Positions 6,126-12,772 of a stretch of DNA of 12,772 nt are shown here, piece after piece. The notes beneath the pieces were generated by a model that saw nothing but the letters and a program-made list of their open reading frames with translations, was not told where the DNA came from and did no database searches. The translations under genes were made by a program, and so were the position numbers. The stretch comes from CAZJCK01 sp964544635 (lineage in GTDB: Bacteria > Zixibacteria > MSB-5A5 > GN15 > FEB-12): NCBI GenBank assembly GCA_964544635.1, contig CAZJCK010000079.1, forward strand, positions 1 through 12,772, read 5' to 3'. Position 1 is the first letter of the stretch, and every line of letters begins with the position of its first letter.

Positions 6126-6409
6126 CAGTCAACTCTCCCGTGGATGTGCTCCACACTCTCTTCCTATTATCTGCCACTTATTTGCTATAGAGATAGCAAT
6201 AATAAGCGATGTTGAATTGTGCACAACCGATTTTTCGGGGCTGTTCCCGCCCGATATCGGCTTGTTGTTGAACGAGATAATTTGTCGGACCGGCGGCTGA
6301 TTGTCCACAAACATTTTCCACCGGCCTGCGAATAATAATCTCCCTTTTCCACATCTTCACTAATTATCAGGATTTCCATAGTAATCTCACATCACAATCC
6401 ACACCGATG
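6126..6409. other. dnaA-dnaN intergenic region with DnaA-box-like sites and palindromes
   Basis: This non-coding stretch holds TTGTCCACA (6301-6309), TTTTCCACA (6345-6353) and TTTTCCACC (6314-6322), each one to two changes from the DnaA box TTATCCACA. The self-complementary TTGTGCACAA (6217-6226) is also present. Further palindromes are TTGCTAT-AGAG-ATAGCAA (6182-6199), CCGA-TTTT-TCGG (6227-6238) and CCGATATCGG (6251-6260). AT-rich patches lie near 6190-6205 and 6331-6345. It may be part of a bipartite origin or regulate dnaN; a dnaA terminator could also lie here. Confidence 0.5.
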
Positions 6410-7780
6410 TTAATAAAGCAACCGCCCGCTCACCTGATCGATCCGGGCCTTCAGGTCGGCATCTTCGGACATCCGTCGTGAAATAGTATCGCAGGCATGA
6501 ATGACAGTGGAGTGATCGCGCCCGCCAAAAGCGTCGCCGATCGACTTGAGCGAACTGCGCGTCAGTGACCGCGACAGATACATGGCGACCTGCCGGGCAA
6601 GTACTACTTCAGCTGTCTTCTTTTTGGCTTTCATCATGTCGGCCGGAATTTCGAACAGTTCGGCGGTTTTCTGCTGGATGGCGTCGATGGAGATGTTTTT
6701 GCGTCGCGACGGTGCGGTATCGGCCAACAAACCCGCCGCGGTGTCGACGTCCATGCCGACACCTTTGAGCGACGAGTATGCCAGAATTCTGGTCAGGGCG
6801 CCCTCGAGATCGCGGATGTTGGTGGAGATGCGATCGGCGATAAGCCGCACCACATCGTCGGCCAACTCATTCCCTTCGTGCTGTAACTTCTTGTACAGGA
6901 TAGCGGTGCGTGCCTCCAGGTCGGGTGCCTGGAGATCGGTCACCAACCCCCAGGAGAAACGCGACAGCAGGCGTTCCTCGAGTCCCTTGATTTCTTTGGG
7001 GGGACGGTCGGAAGTCAGTACAATCTGCTTGCCGTCCTGGTAAAGGGCATTAAAAGTGTGAAAAAACTGTTCCTGGGTCGACTCCTTGCCGGTGAAGAAC
7101 TGGATATCGTCGATGATCAGGACATCGACATTGCGATACAACCTGGTGAAGTCGGAGATCGACCGTTCGGAAATCGAGGTAATGAAATCGTTGGTGAATT
7201 TCTCACTGGTGGCATACATGACCCGTTTCTCCGGGTACAGTTCCATAGTCTTGTTGCCGATGGCCTGGACGATGTGTGTCTTGCCGAGGCCGGTCGGTCC
7301 GTAGATATACAGTGGGTTGTACTTGGTGGCGCCCGGTTCTTCGGCCACGGCTACAGAGGCGGCGCAGGCGAACTGGTTAAAATCGCCAACAACGAGCGAC
7401 TGGAAACAATAGCGATCACTGAGGCTCGGGGGTGCGGTGGGGCCGGCCTGACGCGTCGGTGCGGCCGACGGCGCGGCGGTCGAACGGTGGAGGTCGAGCG
7501 GCAACTGGGTCTCGGCGGTCGGATCACTCTTCACGACATACTGAACATCGTAGGTCCGACCGAGGACTTCAGTCATGGCTTCGTTTATAAGATCGCTAAA
7601 GTGATCCTTGATCCAGTCGGCGACAAATTGGTTCGGTACGGCAATGTAGAACTGATCGTTGCCGTTGGGCCGGCCCATTGTCGACTTGAGCCAGGTGTTG
7701 AACGACTGCTCACGGGTGCGCCGAGACATATAGCGCAGGCACTCGTTCCACTGACTGGAATTGGTCACTTCAATATGCAC
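6410..7780 (-). CDS. dnaA: Chromosomal replication initiator DnaA
   Basis: DnaA binds DnaA boxes and melts the origin in its ATP form. From the GTG at 7780 it has 456 residues: domain I (VHIEVTNSSQWNECLRYM..., 1-85), a proline/alanine/threonine-rich linker (about 90-120), the AAA+ domain with Walker A GPTGLGKT (161-168), Walker B LIIDD (221-225) and arginine finger in RLLSRFSWG (R274), and the domain IV box-recognition motif GGRDHSTVIHA (419-429). I prefer GTG 7780 because AAAGGG lies about 8 nt upstream and family members start near this point. ATG 7813 adds 11 residues and its nearest GGAGGAG is 19 nt away. The gene is flanked on both sides by DnaA-box-like sites, consistent with autoregulation. 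Confidence 0.96.
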   Translation of the reverse strand: MHIEVTNSSQWNECLRYMSRRTREQSFNTWLKSTMGRPNGNDQFYIAVPNQFVADWIKDHFSDLINEAMTEVLGRTYDVQYVVKSDPTAETQLPLDLHRSTAAPSAAPTRQAGPTAPPSLSDRYCFQSLVVGDFNQFACAASVAVAEEPGATKYNPLYIYGPTGLGKTHIVQAIGNKTMELYPEKRVMYATSEKFTNDFITSISERSISDFTRLYRNVDVLIIDDIQFFTGKESTQEQFFHTFNALYQDGKQIVLTSDRPPKEIKGLEERLLSRFSWGLVTDLQAPDLEARTAILYKKLQHEGNELADDVVRLIADRISTNIRDLEGALTRILAYSSLKGVGMDVDTAAGLLADTAPSRRKNISIDAIQQKTAELFEIPADMMKAKKKTAEVVLARQVAMYLSRSLTRSSLKSIGDAFGGRDHSTVIHACDTISRRMSEDADLKARIDQVSGRLLY

Positions 7781-8226
7781 TGTCGTCACCCTTTCCTTGT
7801 GCTTCCTATTCATGGTCAGTCGGGGTAGTTATCTCCTCCCCGGGTAACTCCAGAAGAGCGAATAAGAGACCACGACAACAACGAACGAATCGAAGTTGTC
7901 CACAGGCCGGGCCTGGTGAAGACTGGTTAAACTGTAACGGGGTAAGGGATTACGCTTACCGTCCTGGCTTGTCCACAGGCTATACACATGATCTCTTGTC
8001 CACCCTTCGTGTGGGCGTTAGATATCCTCTGACGGCGGCAGCGTCAAGCCGCCGCCTAACTTTTTTCTAACATTTTTTAGAAACGGTTACGGTTGCGCCT
8101 CTTACGCGAACATTTGCAGCGTGGCGGCGGCAATCGCATTCCCGAATATCTGCCGGCATTGAAATCTGAAAACCTCGAATTGACCGTCCGGCAATACCTT
8201 ATCACCACCTTTCGAACACGACCCCG

Positions 8227-8261
8227 AAAAACGTCGAGCAAAGTAGGATGCTACTTTGCTC
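8227..8261 (-). terminator. Perfect 11-bp hairpin, possible terminator of the ileS-dksA-lspA operon
   Basis: GAGCAAAGTAG (8236-8246) and CTACTTTGCTC (8251-8261) form a perfect 11-bp stem around a 4-nt loop. On the minus strand it is followed after GACG by five T (8231-8227), so it could end leftward transcripts arriving from lspA about 155 nt upstream. The stem is AT-rich for a terminator. The arms also contain the ACTTTGC element repeated nearby, so a protein-binding role is equally possible. Confidence 0.42.
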
Positions 8262-8387
8262 CTATGAAAAACAACAAGACAACAACATTTTTCGCTTGAC
8301 TTCATACTTTGCGCTATGATGTTACGCTACTTTTGTTGCAGATAAAGACTTTGCTGATTTCTTGCGGGAAAATCGACCAAAAAGTAG
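8236..8387. repeat. Cluster of six ACTTTGC-like short repeats beside the origin
   Basis: Copies are AGCAAAGTAG (8237-8246, inverted), CTACTTTGCT (8251-8260), TACTTTGCG (8305-8313), CTACTTTTG (8327-8335), GACTTTGCT (8347-8355) and AAAAAGTAG (8379-8387, inverted). The last four are spaced roughly 19-30 bp. They sit in otherwise non-coding DNA between lspA and the DnaA-box cluster. They look like binding sites or iterons; with motifs this short, chance remains possible. Confidence 0.4.
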
Positions 8388-8391
8388 TTTA

Positions 8392-8415
8392 TAGTACCTG
8401 GGTACTAAATACCCC
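8392..8415 (-). promoter_or_regulatory. Alternative hairpins just after lspA
   Basis: TAGTACC-TG-GGTACTA (8392-8407) is a perfect 7-bp inverted repeat. It overlaps a second possible stem, GGGTA/TACCC (8400-8414). The two cannot form together. On the minus strand the first is followed by TAAACTACTTTTT. They may end or protect the 3' end of lspA mRNA. Confidence 0.35.
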
Positions 8416-9003
8416 TCAGTCACGAGGCTTTTCGTGATCGTCGGTATCGGTGGCATGCGACGGCTCGATGGTTGCATCGGGCGGGCTGTCTGCTGCCTCG
8501 TGCGGTCGGGCAAAGAAGAGGGCGTGTACCAGCAAATAGGCAATGGCGCAGGTAATCGCGGCGTCGGCGATGTTAAACGTCCACCAGCGCTGTAAGGTGA
8601 AGCCGAACAGGTTGATATCGAAGAAATCGACATCGAGGAAATCGATCACTCGCCCCAGACGTACCCGGTCGATGATGTTACCGATAGCGCCGCCGGCAAT
8701 GGCGGCCAGGGCAATCGCCAGACCCTGCTGCTGGCGGTTCATATACAGGTAGACAAGAATGATCGCGAGAATGACCAGCGACGAGATAAGGTAATATGTC
8801 GGCGTCCCCAGTACCGTCCCCATGGCGCCCCCCTCGTTGTACAGGAGGGTGAACATGAAGAAGCGCCCGAGCACCTCAACCGAACGTCCCTCGACGAGGT
8901 TGTTGAGCGCCCAGAGCTTGGTGACCTGGTCGAGAATGACGACCCCGATGATGACCAGGGCGGGCCAGAGTACCTGTCGCAGCGGGTTGTTGTTAGCGCC
9001 CAG
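8416..9003 (-). CDS. lspA: Lipoprotein signal peptidase II (probable CTG start)
   Basis: LspA is the membrane aspartyl protease that cuts signal peptides from prolipoproteins after lipidation. From CTG 9003 it has 195 residues: a first membrane helix (about 11-27) ending VILDQVTKLWAL (22-33), then NEGGAMG (56-62), GNIIDR (108-113) and the catalytic aspartates D121 in VIDF and D147 in NIAD. A hydrophilic acidic tail of about 30 residues follows the last helix. The conserved N-terminal helix and DQVTK motif lie upstream of the first GTG (8874), so that start is too late. Between the TAG at 9036 and this GTG the frame has no ATG, GTG or TTG. CTG 9003 has AAGAGGGA about 9 nt upstream and fits the family start. 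It overlaps the end of the dksA-like gene by 11 nt, suggesting coupling. Confidence 0.9.
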   Translation of the reverse strand: MGANNNPLRQVLWPALVIIGVVILDQVTKLWALNNLVEGRSVEVLGRFFMFTLLYNEGGAMGTVLGTPTYYLISSLVILAIILVYLYMNRQQQGLAIALAAIAGGAIGNIIDRVRLGRVIDFLDVDFFDINLFGFTLQRWWTFNIADAAITCAIAYLLVHALFFARPHEAADSPPDATIEPSHATDTDDHEKPRD

Positions 9004-9373
9004 AGTGTCGTCCCTCTTCCGCCGACTTACAGGCTATACAAAAGCGCGCATGCGGCACTGCCTCCAAACGGCCGGCACGGATCAGCTTGCCGCACTTGTG
9101 GCACTTTCCGTAGCTGCCGTCCTCGATGCGACGCAGTGCTTCGTCGATATGATACAGCAGCCGTCCCGACTTGCTCGCGAACATGAACGTCATCTCCCGA
9201 TCCATGGCGTCGGTCCCCAGGTCGGCCATGTGGTAGGAATGTGACGACAGGTCGCCGGTCGATCCCTTGAGGGTATCGGCGAACGTTCCCTCCATCAGCC
9301 CCAGCTCTTCCATGAGCCGCTTACGCTTGGCCAGCAGCAGCTTGCGGTACTTGTCGAGGCGGGCTTGATTCAC
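8993..9373 (-). CDS. TraR/DksA-family zinc-finger protein
   Basis: This 126-residue protein has the DksA layout: a charged coiled-coil hairpin (about 1-80, starting NQARLDKYRKLLLAKRKRLM) followed by a C4 zinc finger with C91-x2-C94 and C112-x2-C115 (GKCHKCGKLI ... ARFCIACKS). DksA-type proteins bind in the secondary channel of RNA polymerase and alter initiation, often with ppGpp. The acidic tip DxxDA of E. coli DksA cannot be assigned with certainty, though DLGTDAMDRE (51-60) is close. The start is GTG 9373, with GGAGG 6 nt upstream and only 16 nt after the ileS stop. The end overlaps lspA. An ileS-dksA-like-lspA order suggests growth-linked expression. Confidence 0.9.
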   Translation of the reverse strand: MNQARLDKYRKLLLAKRKRLMEELGLMEGTFADTLKGSTGDLSSHSYHMADLGTDAMDREMTFMFASKSGRLLYHIDEALRRIEDGSYGKCHKCGKLIRAGRLEAVPHARFCIACKSAEEGRHSGR

Positions 9374-9389
9374 GTTGTGCCTCCGTGAG

Positions 9390-12300
9390 TTACACTTTCG
9401 TCACGGCTATAGAGGTTTTCTCTCCGTTGATGTTCCATTCGGTGCCGCCGGCGAGGCTGTCGGGTGTGACGAATTCGATCCGGGTGGCGAGGGTTTCGCG
9501 ACGGATGAAATCGTCGTGTTTGGTTGCGGCCGATTTAAGTCGTTCCGTGGATGCCACCTGCACGGCAATGTTGTCGGTTACCTCCAGGCCGGTGGTCTTG
9601 CGCATATTCTGAATCTTGTTAACTATTTCGCGGGCGAATCCTTCGTCGATCAACTCGTCGGTCAGTTCGGTGGTGAGCGCGACGGTCACTTCACCATCGC
9701 TCTCTACGGCAAACCCCGCTACTTCGTTGCGGATCACTTCGATATGTTCGTCGGTCAGAATGATCGACGGACCGTCAACATCGAATGTGATCTCTTTGCT
9801 TCGCGCAAACTTACGCACCGTTTCGGAATCGAGCTGCTGCGCCCAGGCGCCGGCAGCTTTGGCCCGCTTACCCAACAGCGGCCCGGCCTGCTTGAAATTG
9901 AGCTTGGCCTCGAAAGTGACGAGGCTGTCGAGATTGTCGGCGTACTCGATCTCTTTCACATTCAATTCGTCCCGAATGACATCAGCCAGCTGTCCGAGCT
10001 TATCGAAGGTTTCTTTCTTCGGCACCCGTACCTGCAGGGCGGCGAGTGGTTGACGTACCTTCAGGTTGTGCCGCGACCGGGCGGCTCGACCGAGCGAGAC
10101 GATACGCTCAGCCCGGTCCATTACTTCTTCCAGCTCCCGATCGATAAACTCATCATCGGCTTCAGGGTAGTCGAGCATATGCACCGACAAGGGGGAATCC
10201 TTGCGATGTTTCCCGACCAGTTCGCGCCACAAAAGCTCGGAGATCATCGGCGAAACGGGCGAGGCCAGCTGGCAGACTCCAACCAGCACGTGGTGCAGCG
10301 TATAGAAGGCGCGCATCTTCGACGGATCGTCCCCCTCCGCCCAGAAGCGTCGACGGTTATTACGTACATACCAGTTCGACAGCTCGTCGATGACGAACTG
10401 CTGGATCGCGCGCACCGGCCGGGTGATCTCGTAATCTTCAAACGATTCGCGCACTACCTGTATCAGGCTGTTATACTTGGAGATAATCCAGCGATCGAAC
10501 CGGGTCGGTTCCCCTGCTTTCTCCAGAAGCCAGGCCTCGATATTCTTGCCGTCCTTCTCTGCCCGCTCGAGCACCTGGTCGATGTTTGCGTAGATAGCGA
10601 AGAATGAGTAGGTATTGCGCAGGGTGTCGAAATACTTGCGCATCACTTCAGCCAGGTCGGCCATGTCAAACTTAAGCGGCAGCCACGGCGCCGATTGTGC
10701 CATCATGTACCAGCGCACCGGGTCGGCGCCGTACTGGTCGATAGTGGTGAACGGATCCACCACGTTGCCTTTCGACTTGGACATTTTCTCGCCCTTGTCG
10801 TCGAGCAGCAAACCGTTGACAATGATATTCTTATACGCCACCGAGTCTTTTACTATGGTGGCGATTGCATGCAACGTGTAGAACCAGCCGCGAGTCTGGT
10901 CGAGACCCTCAGCGATAAAGTGCGCCGGGAAGTTCTTCTCGAAGATCTCTTTGTTCTCAAACGGATAGTGCCATTGCGCGAACGGCATGGCTCCGGAATC
11001 GAACCAGACATCGATTAAGTCCTTCACCCGTCGCATCGTGCCGCCGTCGGGGGCCGGCCAGGTGATGTTGTCGACAAACGGTCGGTGCAGGTCCAGATCA
11101 TCGTCCGGCGCCACCGCATCCCCCGTCTTCTCACGCAACTCGGCCACCGAGCCGATCACTTCGACGTAGTCGGAGCCCTCCTTGTCCGACTGCCAGATCG
11201 GCAGCGGCGTGCCCCAGTAGCGACGGCGCGACAGCGCCCAGTCGACATTGTTCTCCAGCCACTCACCGAACCGACCGGAACCGATCGATTCCGGCTTCCA
11301 GTTGATCGTCCGGTTGAGTTCGATCATCCTCTCTTTCAATTCCGTCGTGCGGACAAACCATCCCTCGATCGGATATGAAATAAGCGGTGTACCTTTGCGC
11401 CAGTCGTGCGGGTAGTTATGCAGGTAGGTTTCCTGCCTGTACAAAAGGCCGCGGTCGCGCAGGTCGCGCACCACTTTCTTGTCGGCATCCTTAAACCAGT
11501 CGCCGGCGACCAGTTCCGCTTCGTCGGAAAAATGGCCGTCGGGCAGCACCGGGTTGAGTACCGGCAGGTCATATTTCTTGCCGGTATCGAAGTCCTCGGC
11601 GCCGAAGGCCGGCGCGGTGTGCACGATACCGGTACCGTCGTCAGTCGTCACATAGTCGGCGGTGTAGACCTGCCAGGCGTTACCGGTACCGTCCTGCCCG
11701 ACAAAGTAATCGAACAGCGGTTCGTAAAAGCGGCCTGCCAGGTCGCTACCTTTATATGACTCAACAACTTCGTACTCTTCCTCGATGACCAGCAGGCGGT
11801 CGCGACCGAGAATCAAGAACTGGCCCTCGTTGTCGCCGGAGGTCAGTTCGATCTTTACGTATTCGAGTTTCGGCCCGACCGCTAAAGCGGCGTTGGAGAT
11901 GAGGGTCCACGGTGTGGTGGTCCAGGCCAGGAAGTATGTGTTTGCCTCACCCTTCTCCTTGAACCGGATATAGACCGACGGATCCTGTACTTCTTTGTAG
12001 CCGAGAGAAACCTCGTGCGACGACAGGACCGTGTTGGAGCCGGGGGAGTACCACTGGATCTTGTAGCTCTTGTACAACAACCCCTTGTCGTACATTTGCT
12101 TGAGCAGCCACCAGACCGACTCGATGTAGTCGTTGGTAAAGGTAATGTACGGCTTGTCCAGATCGACCCAGTAGCCCATGCGGACTGTCAGGTCGTCCCA
12201 CAACCCCTTGTATTTCAACACCGACTCACGGCAGGCGGCGTTGTATTTCTCGATGCCGTACTCTTCGACCTGCTCACGCCCCTCGAGGCCGAGCTGCTTT

Positions 12301-12602
12301 TCCACTTCGATCTCGACCGGCAGACCGTGGGTATCCCAGCCGGCCTTGCGGTCGACCCGCCAACCGGTGAGGGCGCGGTAGCGGCAGATGATATCTTTAA
12401 TCGTGCGGGCCAGGACATGGTGGATTCCCGGCTTGCCATTGGCGGTGGGGGGGCCTTCGTAGAAAACGAACGGTTTTTTGCCTTCTGCAGCTTTGAGCGA
12501 GGCGGTGAAGACGTCGTGTTCTTTCCAGTAGTCGAGGACGTTTTTTTCGGCCTCGGCGATCGAGAAATCTTTATTTAACGGATCGAATTTCATGTCGTAC
12601 AT
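9390..12602 (-). CDS. ileS: Isoleucyl-tRNA synthetase, type 2, with GIHH signature
   Basis: This enzyme charges tRNA-Ile with isoleucine and edits misactivated valine. It has 1070 residues, normal for type 2 IleRS. Landmarks are the class I signature region PPTANGKPGIHHVLART (51-67), GWDTHGLPVE (88-97), editing-domain motifs TTTPWT (228-233) and DDGTGIVHTAPAFGAED (321-337), WLENNVDWALSRRRYWGTPLPIW (448-470), and KMSKS (606-610). The tRNA anticodon-binding domain follows about residue 700. The usual HxGH is replaced by G59-I-H-H62. The cysteine pairs found in many IleRS around residues 400 and 470 are absent (HDWRKG; PIWQSDKEG). ATG 12602 is used; ATG 12593, four codons in, has better spacing to AAGGA and may be the true start. 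First gene of the operon with the dksA-like gene and lspA. Confidence 0.97.
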   Translation of the reverse strand: MYDMKFDPLNKDFSIAEAEKNVLDYWKEHDVFTASLKAAEGKKPFVFYEGPPTANGKPGIHHVLARTIKDIICRYRALTGWRVDRKAGWDTHGLPVEIEVEKQLGLEGREQVEEYGIEKYNAACRESVLKYKGLWDDLTVRMGYWVDLDKPYITFTNDYIESVWWLLKQMYDKGLLYKSYKIQWYSPGSNTVLSSHEVSLGYKEVQDPSVYIRFKEKGEANTYFLAWTTTPWTLISNAALAVGPKLEYVKIELTSGDNEGQFLILGRDRLLVIEEEYEVVESYKGSDLAGRFYEPLFDYFVGQDGTGNAWQVYTADYVTTDDGTGIVHTAPAFGAEDFDTGKKYDLPVLNPVLPDGHFSDEAELVAGDWFKDADKKVVRDLRDRGLLYRQETYLHNYPHDWRKGTPLISYPIEGWFVRTTELKERMIELNRTINWKPESIGSGRFGEWLENNVDWALSRRRYWGTPLPIWQSDKEGSDYVEVIGSVAELREKTGDAVAPDDDLDLHRPFVDNITWPAPDGGTMRRVKDLIDVWFDSGAMPFAQWHYPFENKEIFEKNFPAHFIAEGLDQTRGWFYTLHAIATIVKDSVAYKNIIVNGLLLDDKGEKMSKSKGNVVDPFTTIDQYGADPVRWYMMAQSAPWLPLKFDMADLAEVMRKYFDTLRNTYSFFAIYANIDQVLERAEKDGKNIEAWLLEKAGEPTRFDRWIISKYNSLIQVVRESFEDYEITRPVRAIQQFVIDELSNWYVRNNRRRFWAEGDDPSKMRAFYTLHHVLVGVCQLASPVSPMISELLWRELVGKHRKDSPLSVHMLDYPEADDEFIDRELEEVMDRAERIVSLGRAARSRHNLKVRQPLAALQVRVPKKETFDKLGQLADVIRDELNVKEIEYADNLDSLVTFEAKLNFKQAGPLLGKRAKAAGAWAQQLDSETVRKFARSKEITFDVDGPSIILTDEHIEVIRNEVAGFAVESDGEVTVALTTELTDELIDEGFAREIVNKIQNMRKTTGLEVTDNIAVQVASTERLKSAATKHDDFIRRETLATRIEFVTPDSLAGGTEWNINGEKTSIAVTKV

Positions 12603-12620
12603 ATCCTTTGGTAGCGGGGT

Positions 12621-12649
12621 AAGTTAGGGCGCACCGGTCCGTTTTTCAA
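12621..12649 (-). promoter_or_regulatory. Candidate promoter of the ileS operon
   Basis: On the minus strand, TTGAAA (12649-12644, five of six matches) is separated by 17 nt from TAACTT (12626-12621, three of six). A start about 7 nt downstream would give a short leader that includes AAAGGA. The remaining DNA to the window end (12650-12772) shows no gene. It contains a CCCGC/GCGGG inverted repeat near 12742-12763 without a T-run. Confidence 0.35.
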
Positions 12650-12772
12650 GTTTTTTCGCCGCCACAAAAGACGATCGGAGCCGATGGCGGCGGGCGTCCC
12701 CATCTGCCGGGGGTTACGACAGATTACAGGTCGAAACGTCAAGCCCCGCCCATGACGAGCGGGCGCAGACTT

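Larger units (their letters stand above)
7814..8415. other. Putative oriC region upstream of dnaA
   Basis: About 600 bp without a convincing gene lie between dnaA and lspA. DnaA-box-like sites occur in one orientation: TTGTCCACA at 7896-7904 and 7969-7977, and TTGTCCACC at 7996-8004; CTATACACA (7980-7988) is weaker. An inverted pair GGTAAG/CTTACC lies at 7941-7960. A very T-rich stretch at 8060-8083 includes the inverted repeat TTTCTAA/TTAGAAA and could be the unwinding element. The dnaA promoter should also lie here; I could not choose one. The lspA-proximal part holds a strong hairpin and ACTTTGC-like repeats. Location beside dnaA plus box clusters is classic for oriC. Confidence 0.6.

Noticed and set aside
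8093..8299. Small plus-strand ORF upstream of dnaA (possible rpmH or other small gene)
   Set aside because: The translation shows no ribosomal protein L34 or other known small-protein pattern, lacks a ribosome site, and covers hairpin and repeat sequence.
9375..10607. Long plus-strand ORF (410 codons) opposite ileS
   Set aside because: It lies entirely antisense to the strongly recognised ileS frame and has no recognisable protein motifs. Other plus-strand ORFs opposite recF, dnaN, dnaA and ileS are rejected for the same reason.
1..12772. CRISPR arrays, tRNA or rRNA genes, insertion sequences, phage genes
   Set aside because: No regularly spaced direct repeats of CRISPR size, no tRNA cloverleaf or rRNA segment, and no transposase or integrase frames were seen on either strand.

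Overview
This window is a bacterial chromosomal replication-origin neighbourhood. Every gene I can support lies on the minus strand, so transcription runs from right to left. In transcription order they are ileS, a TraR/DksA zinc-finger gene, lspA, a gene-free origin-like stretch, dnaA, dnaN, recF, a sugar-type ABC importer ATPase, a DUF1761 membrane protein, a secreted protoglobin, a MarR-type regulator with a cysteine-rich tail, and an AhpD-like peroxidase that appears to be a selenoprotein. The sequence is GC-rich, with short gaps between genes and AGGAG-type ribosome sites. The ileS product resembles the type 2 enzymes of Bacteroidetes and related phyla. An uncultured lineage of the broad FCB group is my guess, with low confidence.

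Right part (8416-12602): ileS, the dksA-like gene and lspA form a tight operon. IleRS has the altered class I signature GIHH instead of HxGH. The lspA reading frame has no ATG, GTG or TTG at its N-terminus and most likely starts at CTG.

Middle (about 7781-8415 and 6126-6409): two non-coding stretches flank dnaA. Both carry DnaA-box-like TTGTCCACA sites, palindromes and AT-rich patches, so the origin may be bipartite. The upstream stretch also has a cluster of ACTTTGC-like repeats and a perfect 11-bp hairpin.

Replication genes (2807-7780): dnaA, dnaN and recF are followed by an ABC ATPase that overlaps recF by four bases (ATGA). A strong intrinsic terminator sits between dnaN and recF, ending about 12 nt before the likely recF start.

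Left part (113-2706): after a stand-alone DUF1761 gene comes a small redox and gas-handling cluster: exported protoglobin, MarR regulator with four tail cysteines, and AhpD-like protein. The AhpD frame is interrupted by one UGA exactly where the second redox cysteine of the CxxC motif belongs. A SECIS-like hairpin follows at the expected distance. This is the most striking content of the window. An intrinsic terminator closes the cluster, and a short GC-rich tandem repeat lies at the left edge.
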